From Cyanodermella asteris (Eukaryota > Ascomycota > Lecanoromycetes > Ostropales > Stictidaceae): DNA of 64,000 bases. Where the stretch lies: positions 124,001 through 188,000 of the forward strand of contig UYJD01000013.1 of assembly GCA_900618795.1 (NCBI GenBank). Reading direction: 5' to 3'. Positions within the stretch are counted from its first letter, which is position 1. Each line of letters opens with the position of its first letter. Positions 10,236 to 21,984 of the stretch are shown here, one piece after another. The notes under the pieces were generated by a model. The model saw only the letters and a program-made list of their open reading frames with translations. It searched no databases and was not told where the DNA came from. Made by a program: the position numbers and the translations under genes.

Positions 10236-13200
10236 CTTGATATGATATTCTTTGTAATCAAAGGAAGGTGCAGACAACCAGTGTCCGGGTGGGTATATTC
10301 AAAAAAAGGAGTGAAAGTTGGGAAGAAAGGAAGTGAGTGTAGTGGTATCGTAGAGACCGACTTGCGGGAAAAGGGAAAGAATGAATGGAGTGCGCCCGGC
10401 ACGGTATAAAATATCCAAGACACAGGACGCACAATGCGAGGTGTGGGACAATAGAAAGACAATAGAGGTGGAGACAAAGGAAAAGACTTATAGAGAGGTA
10501 CGCGGCCCTCGAGGAGGCGTGGGCAGGGGTTCCATCCAGCATGGTGGTCTAGATGGCGCTCCGAGTCGAGTCGTGCGCCTGCCGGCAGTGCCGGACAATG
10601 GTCTGCAAGATACTATGAAGTTGTTTCAGAGACAGCCGGAGGTAACTCTGAGGGGTGCAAAGCGGACGCGGCTTCGAGGTGGCATGCGAACATGGCCAGG
10701 AGTCGTCAGGAGTCAGCTGCAGGCTGGATGCGGACGCGCAACCCGATTGTGCCTGACTAGAGAAGCAGCCGCCCTGCCGGTAAGCGGTGATGCCGGTACG
10801 GTATGTAGTCGCAGGCCAATTGCAGGTTTGTGGTTGGTGTATTGGTCGATGTCGAATCTAGCTTACGACGTTCGCGGTCCGCCATGTCCACGCGGCCCCG
10901 GCTTTATCCAATGAGGATCGATTCGACTGTTGTCCAACCCACATAGATCTGTCGGCATCCCTCGACAAAGATCAAGCGCTATCGTAAGATGGACGCGCAG
11001 TTCTGCGCGTTGTGCTGCGCAGGCCAGACCGCCTTAAGGCCCGACACTGTGGATGCGATCAGAAAGGTCCCTCTCGGTGGACTGCGAGTCTGCGAGACCC
11101 GACCACAATGGCACCAGCCAACGGGGACCAGTTTCACCAGCGATAGCCAGAGACAAGCACCGAGCGGAGTGATCACTGTCCGGGAGCGAAAGGCTGGGCG
11201 CATTGATGACCCGCAGAGGGTAGTTGTCCGCTGAGGCTGAAGGTGCAAGTGAACAAGACAGTAGTTGACAAGGGGAGACCGCAAACGTGGGCAAAGCGAC
11301 AATAAAAAAGTGCAACACCAATCCAGCCACCCACAATGCTCGTTGCGCTCAAAGCTGAAACACTTCCACGTGACGATGGGTTGCGAATCCTGCCGACGAG
11401 TGCGAGTGCGATGTTTGACTGCAACGTGAGCCTGCAGATGCTCGACACGACCATCGCCGCAGGCTGTGCAGCCTCCCCGCTCAGATTGGATTCCACCTGC
11501 ACGAAAGGGACGCGAAGGCTTTTCTTCTCGACGAAGAAGAGGTTGATGGTCAGAGACTGAGCCGTGGTGAAAGTAAACATCTTACCTTTACTTGATAACG
11601 GTCAGGCTTGGTTATCGCACGCCACGCGTGTGCCGCACGAGTCCAGATCGAGCTCTGCGGGCGGGTCCGTTCAACACTAGATCACACAGGCGGTCACCAT
11701 TGCGAAGGCTTTACGGCATAGTGTGCAATGTTCGAGTGCGATGTTGCAAAGACGTCGCTAAGCCGTCGCGGCCATGGTCTTTTTTCCAAACAGGCGCGAT
11801 GCTGTTGGGACGTTCAGCTCTTCTGTGCCGCCTTCAGTAGGGTCGTGCTCGGCGCATTGACAGTTTCAACCACTTTAATTTGAGCTGATGTCGATCATGG
11901 ACAGCCCTTCTCAGCCTGGTCAAGCAATTAGACCAAGTTGGTATGCCAGATGCGGTACTGATGCTGACTTTTTTTTCAGTATTGGCGCCGGTCATGCATT
12001 GTCACCCCAACACTGACCTGTCCAGGATCTTGCGCTTCGCTGCTGGCGGGGAAGCCTGTCTAAGCCATGTGGTGGCAAGGATGTATACTATGGCGTATCA
12101 CCTTGCCTGAGACATGTTTTACAGAGCGAGGTAAAGGACCACCTCAGGTTCTTGTGTCAATCGTTCAGCGATGTGGCATTTTCCTTGTATAATGTCATCG
12201 ATGCTCTGTTAAATCGACTGACAATTGTCGCGCAACTGGCAAGCTGCAGTGCATCTCCAGTAAGTAACAATCATATGCCCGCCTCATTAGTTCTCCGTTG
12301 CTCTCACACATACACACACGGTGATCATGCAATGTCCAAGGCTCTCTGGTAAGGTAGGGTGAAGAGAGTTATCCCTTCATTCTATTCGGCGGAAAGCGTC
12401 TTCATGCCTCGAGAAGGGCAAATTGTGGTTGAATGCGGTGCGTCCTTGAGTTGTTGATTTCGAGTCGTGCTTTTGACTCCTCTTTCATGTGCGTCTGATC
12501 TCATGCTGGCAAGGCATTTCGAGACACCCAACAACGTTTCTTGCACCAATGACGGGAACTCAAAGTGCGGAGGTCGATGATGCCATCCTCCTTTGGTCGC
12601 TTGCAGGTCGAGCCTGCTACTTAACGACGACGATTGAATATCATGAATGCGACCTCAATACTCACGATCCTGATGCCGCGGCATCGCACACGCAACAAGT
12701 CAAAAGTCAGGTCTTCTTAAGTCTGAGGCTCAAGATCGGGATGTGTCATAATCCCACTCAGGCACCCGGCAGGGTTAGCGGTCAAAGCTAACCTGCAGAT
12801 CACTTACTACTTCTAGCAATTTCGTGACCCGATTGACCATCATGGTCTTCGGTAGTCGTGCCAAACTATCCTTCCAGTGGCGAGAGTCTGGGGAGCCCTT
12901 CTTCTCGAGTCGTCACCGACTGCCGCAATCCTGTATCGCTGACAGCGATGCTGGGGTAGCTGCATCAAATTGATGAGCGCAAGGCGAATGTTTGACGCTT
13001 TGTCGACGTATTCTACAGGCTGTATATCATGCTCCAGAGCTTGTGGACTGTAGTGATTACTGAGCCATGAACTATGCGCAAAAGCTGGTTTCCGAAAATT
13101 TCCTCGAAAGTTCCTCATTGGTCTCATACAGGGTATGCAGAATACACACTCGATTTCCACCAAGACTACGAGCTCAGCATCTTCAACCTACCGTCTTTTG

Positions 13201-13699
13201 AGACCAAATGGAAGGCTAATGTGCCGCACTCGAGCCCTGATCCCAACCAAGCATGTGGCAGTTTACAACCTTGGCGCGCTTCGCTGGTCCAAAAAATGGC
13301 GATTGCGCAAAAAGAGTACAGTATGTCCATGGAGTCACATTCGAAGCCACACTAATCTTGGCATTGTTCATGTGCTTCTGTCGTGCCTCGTTACCTACAA
13401 CTCAGTCCTAACCTCTTCAAGACCCTCGGCTCGCAGTTCAAATCACTTTGACTGAGTCAACTCTTTCGACGACGTCTCCTCTTTCGGGGGGCGGAGTCAC
13501 TCAATCAGGCCTTGAACGCGGCGAAGTGCATGCGAGGCTCTTTCAGCTACCAAGATGAAAAAGTCGTTCCCCTCACTTCGATGCATGAACGACGTGGGGG
13601 ACCGGGCTCATTGGATGCGTATAAAGGGTCGACGACATCCTGAACGATGCTCACAGTCAACCCAGGATTTCCCCACCAAGCCCAAGAGGCTCCAAAAGA
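10236..13699. other. Gene-poor intergenic region, 3.5 kb
   Basis: The first 300 bp are pyrimidine-rich on the minus strand and are the likely promoter and leader of the effector-like gene. In the rest I find no domain, no splice-consistent gene and no repeat. A TATAAAG box at about 13620 belongs to the broken gene at 13700. Confidence 0.55.
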
Positions 13700-14292
13700 A
13701 TGGCGTCCAAGACTCTTCTCGCTTCCGCTCTTGCCGGCATTGTAGCCGCCGCCAACGAGGCGCCCATTGTCCCTGTATCCGGTCAGATTGGTGATCTCGA
13801 CTTGCCCATGACCTGCAATGCTCCCATCGTCGGTACGAAGACCTTTGCCGGTTACTTCACCGCTCCCATCTAGGACATTGCCGGGGAGGAGATCTACTAC
13901 GATGACTTGATCGCCCATGTCGCCATTCCCGGGTCCATCACTCCTATGGGTGGCATCATCGGTGGTAAGTAATGCTGGCACTCGGAGCGAGAGAAGCACT
14001 ACAGCTCGAAGGAGGGGATTTGTGGCTGATGCCTTTCCTCAAAAAGGCATCAAACGCCAATGTCAAGGTAGGCCTGAATCTCGACAACGCTTTCGCCATC
14101 AAAGTTTCGCCGTCTTGTCCAACGGCGTCGAACTCGATGACATTCCCTTTTACTCCCGGCCAGCCCGTGACAGCCCGCGTGCCCACCAACGGCACCCCCG
14201 CACCAATCGGGCCCATCACCATAGCCGACGCAGGCAAGAATAAAAGCCGTGAAACGAACCAGTCGTATGTTAGCGCCACCGCCCAGATCTGA
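13700..14292 (+). pseudogene. broken gene for a small secreted protein
   Basis: The ATG at 13700 sits 75-80 bp after a TATAAAG box and starts a signal peptide, MASKTLLASALAGIVAAA. The frame continues with PIVPVSGQIGDLDLPMTCN and then meets TAG at 13871-13873 (codon 58). Beyond it the same frame still looks coding (DIAGEEIYYDDLIAHVAIPG) up to a strong donor GTAAGT at 13965. A candidate second exon ends at 14292, with GLNLDNAFAIKVSPSCPTAS and FTPGQPVTARVPTNG. An intron 13965-14071 keeps phase, though its acceptor (AAGGTAG) is mediocre. The stop may come from a single C-to-T change in CAG. I do not recognise the family. The call as a pseudogene rests on the single stop; a sequencing error would make it a functional gene. 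Confidence 0.55.
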
Positions 14293-15217
14293 AATCTAGC
14301 ATCGTCCGGGACACAGGAGCCGCAGGCAGCAATAAAAGAAGCCATTACGTTGATGAAACATGAAAAAAAAGTGGGGACTCGGCTTCGATGTAGAGCAGCT
14401 TAGTGTGAAGACACGCATCATGAAACGAAGCTGGATATTGGGAGAGCGCCGATCACCACCAAAGACGTCACTGTGCCACCATATATGCACTCGGCCCACG
14501 CATGAAACCCGAACGGGACGAAAGCCCCGGTGATACGGCGGAAAAACGTCACGTGCCATGGTGGACGGACAAAACCCGTGGCGGGCCATCAGTCTTGCGC
14601 TGGAATCAGCCGTCCAATCGAGGGTTTTCCCCTCCAGCTCCGCCGGTGTGCATGCCAGCATGCTTGACCTTCTGTACTTCTGAGGCCCACTTTTGTCGCC
14701 TGCGAGCCTAAATATGGATTGCTTGATGACGATCAGTTGCCAAGAAGGATTGACCATGGTACACGAGCAGGAGATTCTCACCTAGAGATTGCCATTGACA
14801 GCCAATATTCACATCAGTCGCGTACAAGCAACATCGGCCGTATCCTAAAAAAACAGAACGCTTTGACCAATGAGCCCTCTCTTCTAACTCTCATGCATGC
14901 AGATGCCATATAGATCCACATTCACCCCATGTCTCCAGTCCCACTGCGTTCAAACCTGCCTGATTTTCTTTACTTCCTAATTCCTCAAGCACTTCTACCT
15001 CGAAGTTACCAAACTCTCTTCCACATTCACTGACAGCTCCACGCCATTGAAGTCGACACCGAAGACTTTCTGACACCCTATAATAACCACGGTGACGCTA
15101 GAACAATTGTTCTTGCATCTCTCCTAGCTCTTTCACCAAATCTGGTCCAGACCATCCACACAATCCGAGAGACGACTCGGGCAGATTTCGATCCCGTTTT
15201 TCCTCAATCTATCAAAC
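14293..15217. other. Intergenic, promoter of the RTA1-like gene
   Basis: About 920 bp with no supported gene. The last 150 bp are C/T-rich, as is usual for a fungal 5' leader. A CACGTG motif lies near 14550. Confidence 0.55.
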
Positions 15218-16106
15218 ATGGACTTCCAATACAACAATGGCCACCCAATTCTTTACGAGTACACGCCGAACCAGATTGCTGCCGGTATCTTCATGGGTCT
15301 GTTTGGGGTCTCTGCAGTCTCCCATTTCGTCGAGATGTGTCGTCTGCGCAGCCGGTTCTTCATACCTCTGGTCTTTGGCTGCATTAGTAAGGGAATACAG
15401 CGCTCCGGCTATGATGAATGCTAACCATCGCACAGTGGAAGTCTTCGGGTACTATGGCCGCTTCTGGGGCCATTCCGAGCCAGAAAATTTCGGTGCCTTC
15501 TGCCTTCAGTCCTTCATGCTGCTCCTCGGCCCCATCTTCCTCGCAGCGACCATGTACATGAGCCTTTCACGCCTGGCAATAACACTCAAGCATCTCGATC
15601 AGCTTGCGATCCGCGGCTGCTGCAGCTCGAAGCTCTTCATTCTCGGTGACGTCGTGACGTTCATGATACAGATTGCTGGGTTGGGCCTCCGTGCCACGAC
15701 TTCGGAGGAGGTGCAACAGACAGGACGTACCGTCATCATCATCGGCTTGATCGTGCAAATACTTCTCACCAGTGGATATCTGCTCGTGGCCTGGATGTTC
15801 TATGCAAGAGTCTGCAACTTGAATGCGATGTACATGCCACCAACGGCTTGGAAGCGGTATGTGGTGGTTTTGCTGGTCTCCAGCGCATGCCTTTTGCTGA
15901 GGAACTTGGTCAGAACGGTAGAATACGCGGAGGGTGCGAATGGTTTCGTGGCGACTCACGAGGTGTTTGTGTATCTCTTCGACGGCCTCCCAATGGTTGC
16001 GATCGCTGCAATGCTTTTGGTCTGCCATCCTGGCCGTCTGAGACGTGAAGTTGCTAGGTTTGATGAAGGGGAGGACGAGACGAGATTGCAGATGGTGTCG
16101 AAGTGA
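15218..16106 (+). CDS. RTA1-like seven-transmembrane protein
   Basis: Two exons: 15218-15386 and 15436-16106, joined over a 49-nt intron with donor GTAAGG, branch TGCTAAC and acceptor CACAG; the product is 279 residues. Seven hydrophobic segments are visible. Family marks are the N-terminal YxPN segment (YEYTPNQIAAGIF), IQIAGLGLRA in the middle, RNLVRTVEYAEGANG, and HEVFVYLFDGLPM before the last helix. RTA1/RSB1/PUG1-family proteins sit in the plasma membrane and are linked to resistance to 7-aminocholesterol, sphingoid-base release or porphyrin uptake. The substrate here is unknown. The C-terminal tail is short and charged. Confidence 0.88.
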
Positions 16107-18005
16107 GACGTGAGCAGCACATATGATGCGTGATGCGAGATATGGGCGATTACAAGAATTGTATGGCTTTCGGTTAATGAGACGGCACAAGCATTAGTGA
16201 TCACGGATCGATTGCAGCATAGCAAGCAAAGTTAGCACACAGGCTGAAGCATAACACCTTTGCGTTGTTCGGGAAATGGAGACCACCTATCACGAACCTC
16301 TGCCGTTTCCCCGAATGTTCTTATCACCACGCGCCTCTTTGATTGAAAGTGATAAATGTTGCCTCGAACTGTTGCCATCTCGCTCCCGTTGTCTGTCGAG
16401 ACTCCTTAACAGCTCCTTCAGCGACTGGCTTGGAGCGTTGAACCCGTCTTGAAGACACGGCTGCACTTCTTGGCTTTTGCACATCGGGTACCCACGGGTA
16501 TGAGAGGAAGGCTCCAAACGGCATGAATATCCTCAAGATGATTCACAGCCGGAAAATGCGTACGTATGAACATCTTATTTGCGACATCGCACGCTTTGGG
16601 GAGCACACCAACTTGCGGAACGAATGGATTTCGTTGACTGGGTGCCCAAAGAAGCGAGCTCAGTGGTCGGCATTCGGAGCATTGGAATAGTGCGAACGGC
16701 GTCGACGGCCGACAGTCGTGCGAGCGCCGGGCCAGATCCGAATGCCGACTCTTCGGCAGTCGCAACCTCTGAATGCTTCGCGCAAAGAATCGACTTGATG
16801 CAAGAAGGTCGAGACATATGTAGTATCTTCGACCTAGGTGACTTTCCAGCAAGGCGGTCCAAAAAGCAGTAATAGCCAAGTCAACTTCACCTTCGCACAG
16901 CTTGCGCGCTCCGATCAATATCACGGAAATACTTTGTGGGGGCTCTTTTACCCCTAACATTGTGGCGTATCACAACGCCGACCATCTCGCCGGTGTCGAC
17001 GCCACCAGAACTTGTTTCTCAATATCGCGTAAACTTGACATATTCGTTCTGGCAATTTGCCCAAAGTCGGACGTCAAAGTTGCCTGCCTGAGGTCAGTCA
17101 CATTCCATAGCTTGTTTCACCGAGCAACCAAAAGTCCACGGTCGCAAAACCACAAAATCACTACCGTAGGCCGAGGCTGTCTTCAGCTAATGGCAGAGAC
17201 GGTCAATCTAACCTCTTTTCCCTGCAGGAGACCGCAAGGCCCACCGTGCTGCATGTGGACTATAGTTTGAGTTTGACTGCAACTCTACAGCTCCACCGAA
17301 AAGAGCAAGGCGAGCGAAAAACGGTGGGCTTCACGTCCAAAAAGCTAAATTAGAATACCACTGTGGCACGCGAAATCTTGCCTTGGTGCCATGAACGTGC
17401 AGCTGACCTTTCCCTGCATATAGGCCAGTAAACCCGCTACAGCATTATTCAGAAGCAGCGAAACACACTCCTTCCCCTTCCCCTTTCTTATCAGTCCACG
17501 TCGCACGGAGAAACGCCCTCCACAAAGGATTTCTCAAACACGGCACTGGATATCGCCCTATTGCTGAATCGGAAACGCCGCATCCGTACCAAGGACTCGG
17601 CCCTGATCCTTCAGTGTCCGAGGATCCTCCGCTCTCTACCTTACGAAGCTTGTTTGGCATCAGATCGTGGTGCAGCACCGCAATACTCGACTTCTTATTT
17701 CGTTGGCGCCCGTCGCATTCTGTCCAACGGACTTTGTTCTCTGACCGTTAAGATCTTGCTTGCCGCCCGCGTTACTGTCCTCGTTAGCCAAATCTCAGCG
17801 TCAAACGGCCGGCCTGTATTACAAATCCAGTCGTTGCTGTCAGATGGCCGGCTCCCTCGGCACACGGCACCCACATTCGAAGTAGAGCTAAGGTGTGAGA
17901 CGGCAAGCTTGACCCAATACATTCACTGGTCTCCACGGCTTCGAGATCCTCTGCCGCTCGCTAATTTCGATACAATTTTCCTGGCCGCGCCATCCTTCTC
18001 TCACA
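16107..18005. other. Gene-poor intergenic region, 1.9 kb
   Basis: Open frames occur on both strands (for example 16418-16960 on the minus strand) but none shows a domain, a signal peptide or splice support. The last 500 bp are probably promoter and leader of the transporter at 18006. Confidence 0.5.
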
Positions 18006-19454
18006 ATGACAGACCACAGCACGACGAGCTACCAAGCTGAGACCACAACCGCAGATTCAGCGTCAACATTGGCATCCGGAGAGCACAGGATGCACACCAG
18101 CGAAGGCAAAGAAGAGCAGCTACCAGACACCGCCACCATGACAAGAAACGAAGAGAAGGCAAACATACAAACCGCTTCAGCAGCAACAGAGGCAGAAGAG
18201 GCAGAAAAGACCGCGCCTGTGCCGGCCGGCCCACCCAGAGACCCTTCCGCAGGCTTCCCGGATGGAGGCGTAAGAGCGTGGCTATGCGTGCTCGGATCGT
18301 TCTTCTGTCTGTTCGTCTCTTTTGGTTGGATCAACTGCATCGGTGTATTTCAAGACTACTACCAGACCGAGCTGCTGTCAGACCTCTCCCCCAGCACAAT
18401 TTCATGGATCCCGGCCTTGGAGACCTTTTTCATGTTCGCTTGTGGTCCAGTTCTGGGACGGCTCTATGATAATTATGGGCCTCGATACATCCTGATCGCT
18501 GGAACTTTCCTGCATGTTTTCGGCCTGATGATGGCATCGTTGTCGACGCAGTACTACCAACTTATTTTGGCGCAGGGTGTTTGTTCGGCCATCGGCGCCA
18601 GCTCTGTGTTCTTTCCCGCCGTCTCGTCGACCTCAACCTGGTTCTTCCACAAGCGCGGACTGGCGCTGGGTGTGGTGGCAGCAGGATCGTCACTCGGAGG
18701 TGTCGTCTTCCCCATCCTCGTCCAACAGTTGATCCCCAAAATCGGCTTCCCCTGGACAATGCGCGTTGCGGCGTTCCTCATCCTCGGCCTACTCATCATT
18801 TCGATCCTGACAGTAACCAGCCGCCTCCCGCCCGCAAGATCGCAATTCAAATTCGAGATGCTCTACAAATGCTTCACGGAAAAGCCCTTTGCGATCCTCG
18901 CCATCGGCAGCTTCTTCTTCTTCCTGTGCATGTTGGTCCCGTTCAACTTCCTGATCCTGCAGGCCCGGTCAATCGGCATGGACCCGACTCTCGCCTCCTA
19001 CCTCATCCCCATCCTCAACGCCGCGTCCATCATCGGCCGTACCCTCCCCGGCTACCTCGGCGACAAGCTCGGCCGCTTCAACGTGCTACTCACCTTCTGC
19101 TACCTCGCCGGCATCCTGTGCCTGGCGCTCTGGCTCCCCAGCGCCGGCAACGCGCCCGTCATCGTCTTTGCAGTCTTCTACGGTTTCGCCTCGGGTGCAT
19201 TTGTCAGCCTGATTCCCGCCGTCACCGCGCAGATCAGTCCCATTAGGGAGATTGGCATCAGGAACGGAAACCTGTTTGCGGCTATTTCGGTCGCTGCTTT
19301 GGTCGGGCAGCCGATCGCTGGCGCGCTGGTCGCTCAAGATGGTGGGCAGTACCATCACTTGCAGATATTTGTGGGTGTAATGTTGTTGGCGGGCAGCACT
19401 GTTATATTGTTTGCGAGGTCTACTCTGGTGGGGTTCAAGCTGAAGAAGGTTTAG
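18006..19454 (+). CDS. MFS monocarboxylate-type (MCH) transporter
   Basis: Intronless, 482 residues. A hydrophilic N-terminus (residues 1-80, Glu/Ala/Thr-rich) leads to the diagnostic GFPDGGVRAWLCVLGSFF start of helix 1 found in fungal MCT-like proteins. The loop GRLYDNYGPRYIL and the second-half signature GRTLPGYLGDKLGRFNVLL follow, with 12 predicted membrane segments in total. The yeast relatives Mch1-Mch5 include the riboflavin carrier Mch5, and other homologues neighbour secondary-metabolite clusters; no such cluster is visible here. The substrate is therefore open. The short C-terminal tail ends FKLKKV. Confidence 0.9.
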   Translation: MTDHSTTSYQAETTTADSASTLASGEHRMHTSEGKEEQLPDTATMTRNEEKANIQTASAATEAEEAEKTAPVPAGPPRDPSAGFPDGGVRAWLCVLGSFFCLFVSFGWINCIGVFQDYYQTELLSDLSPSTISWIPALETFFMFACGPVLGRLYDNYGPRYILIAGTFLHVFGLMMASLSTQYYQLILAQGVCSAIGASSVFFPAVSSTSTWFFHKRGLALGVVAAGSSLGGVVFPILVQQLIPKIGFPWTMRVAAFLILGLLIISILTVTSRLPPARSQFKFEMLYKCFTEKPFAILAIGSFFFFLCMLVPFNFLILQARSIGMDPTLASYLIPILNAASIIGRTLPGYLGDKLGRFNVLLTFCYLAGILCLALWLPSAGNAPVIVFAVFYGFASGAFVSLIPAVTAQISPIREIGIRNGNLFAAISVAALVGQPIAGALVAQDGGQYHHLQIFVGVMLLAGSTVILFARSTLVGFKLKKV

Positions 19455-21984
19455 AGGCGAGCTGAGCGGATATGACGTTTCACGGTCGACTTTGCGGGCA
19501 ATATAGATCCCATAATAGATGTTCTGCCACATAATTGAGCATAGAGTAGCATAGATTCGATTATCAGCGAATATTGCAATGTACCTCGTTCAGAGATGAC
19601 ATAGCCTTTGGACACCTGAAACCTGTCCGTCTTTGTCGAGAGGATATGAGCCAAGCAAGCCTTGATCGCGTAAGAATGTTCCTAATTGACCATCCCGAGC
19701 GAAAATCGCAATATGACATTGAACCCTCGTCGTTGTCAAATGCAATGAGAATCTTCTCCAGATCCGTCTGCCGCCTCCATTCCACCGCTTCGACATCGAC
19801 AGTCACCTCTCCCAGGCTCCGAGCAATGGCTTCTCACGTCTTTCCAACCCACAACACTCTTGAACATACGCCCGTCACAAGCATATATGTACCTACCCTT
19901 GCCTCCGACCAGCCTCTGCTCCGCCCCGTACCTTTGCGCGGGCGCTTCTCAAGATCCTCGAAATCCGCTTCATTAATGTCCTGTCTGTAAACGTAGGTGC
20001 TGAGAGCCGGCTCTCGGCAAGTCACGAGCTCAAACTTGCCCCCCCGCGTAAGCGTCCTCAATAATCAGCGCGAAAGAAAAGGAGAAAAGGAAACGAAGCG
20101 AAAATATTGGCAGCGACGCCTGCGACCAAGGTTCGGAACGGACCCAAGAAAAAAACGTGGGAAAGCCAAGAATTGCTCCCGGTGTGGGGACGCGGGGGGA
20201 AAAGGCCTGCTTAGGGGAGGCAAAGGTGGGTCTTGGCGCAGATTTGGGACTCGACTTCATTCTCTTCCCGTTTTTCATACCTCGAACATAGGTAGAAAAG
20301 CCCCCCCTGGCGGCGGCGGCGTGGTTTTGGCGTGGGATGTCGCCACTTATAAATATAAATATAAGAACTTACATTCGGCTTGACCGTGGACCTCATGTTG
20401 CATGTTGTAACTCGCACTGAGAAGAACTGTCCTGGTTTGGGGGGCGTCGCCGCAGAGGCTGGCTCTCTGGCGTGGCGAGCAATGCTTTGTGTGCGATTAG
20501 CCAGCCTCTCGACGACATGGCTTGAGATAACTCGTCAGGACTTTCTGAAAGCTAAGTCAATGATAAAGGCTTCCGTTTCTGGTAATGCTTGCGATTGCGC
20601 GTCTGTACACTTGAAGACCGGCCTGTACTAGCTCGCTCGGCGCTAAACCGAAATTTTCACGGACGTCCTCAAAGGCGCCGCCGGCTAGATGGAACTCGGC
20701 GTGGTAATTGCACTCGAAGCTGATCTTTCAATGACCAAGGCTCAGTCTTCGCCCGCTCGGCGCTCAATGGAAGTTTTCCAGGACGTCCTTGAAAGTGCTG
20801 CTGGCCGAAGGGAATTTGGTCCGACAAGCCCATTTCACATTCAATTTTCTGAACGACTATGGGTCAGCTCGTGTTGGCTTCACACATGACAGCTGATAAG
20901 CATGTTGTTGCATTCAATTGCCTGCTATGGGTGCCAAGCTTTGTTTGAAGCACTCTCTGTGAAAGGCCTTTTCGCCGACCTCGCACGACCAACTACTTTT
21001 TTGCGCTTACGAGTGCTGATTAGTACTTGGTCGGTGAAACAGTCTGTTCCCAAAACTTCACAAAGGGCAGTTCCCGGTTCACCGAACGGAGCAGCGACAA
21101 TGGAATGTTTTCGGCAAACAATCAAGTTCGGACTGGTTCGACGTCATGGACAATGGTCTTGGGCCCGCGATCGCGACTCACGACAAAGACGCTCGACTTC
21201 GATTTGATCCTTTCGCTTTGTCAGGCTTGGGGCTAGTCATCAGATCGCTGACAGGTGGACTCAAGCATGGAGTACTGGGGCCGATCCTGGCTACTGGTGT
21301 GGTGAACCGACGTCGACAGTCTGTGCGCGGCGTACTTCATTCAAGCCAGCAAACTCCACAGCGAGGTCGCGCCGGTGCAGGAGTTTCACTTCTGGCAGTG
21401 AGACAAACTTGTGACTAGTTGGACGCCGAAGGCGCTGCTTCACGAGCTCGTCGAGCTGCTTCACCGATTTGGAGACGGCTATATAAGCTCTCTCTTCATT
21501 CAGCTTCTGGAGTTCTTTCTTCCTTCATCCTTCTGCCGTATCTTGCTTGCTAACCTTGCTTTTCGCTTCGTGCATGGCCTTTGCATTGTCCGGGCTTCAT
21601 TCGTTTGCGCTTCGGAGCCTTTGAGCTTTCGACAGCTTGGAAAGGTCTGTTGTCCCTTCGGAGAGAGGTCACCAGGACACTTCTGCTTCGGTACTACAAT
21701 TCGTGCTCGGCATGCTGTCACAGAAGCTACAATTTGCCTGATCATACTTCCAAAGTCTACAAGAGGTCCGTGAGTTTTCCTTCTTTGTTCCCCCGGGCCG
21801 CAGCTTCAGACCATCATGTTTGCACCCGTTTGGCGCCCGTTTGACCAGCGCATTGTCCGGCAATCTGCTTGGCAAGCAGCACTGCCTGACAGCTTGCACC
21901 TCTGTTTCCCCAAGAAATGATATATATCATGACTAACGAGGCGCTGACTTGACTTCAGCTGCAATTCTGAAAGTGGCCTCAAAC
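19455..21984. other. Gene-poor intergenic region, 2.5 kb, with coding-like repeat remnants
   Basis: No intact gene. A set of degenerate repeats lies at 20515-20814 (separate entry). The right end is the promoter and leader of the CCCH gene: a likely 5' UTR intron ends at 21958 with ACTAACG and GCTGAC branch-like sites and acceptor TTCAG. Confidence 0.5.
20515..20814 (+). repeat. degenerate coding-like repeats
   Basis: The 60-bp blocks 20635-20694 and 20755-20814 are exactly 120 bp apart and clearly related (GCTCGGCGCT, then TTTTC, GGACGTCCT, GGAA). Translated in one frame they read ARR-TEIFTDVLKGAAG and ARRSMEVFQDVLESAAG, the first interrupted by stops. A weaker third copy at about 20515-20574 is in the same frame (LEITRQDFLKA). 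This looks like the worn remnant of a repeat-containing gene, not simple-sequence DNA. The family is unknown. Confidence 0.45.

Noticed and set aside
18006-19454. secondary-metabolite cluster around the MCH-type and RTA1-like genes
   Set aside because: No synthase, cyclase, oxidase or pathway regulator lies within the window on either side.
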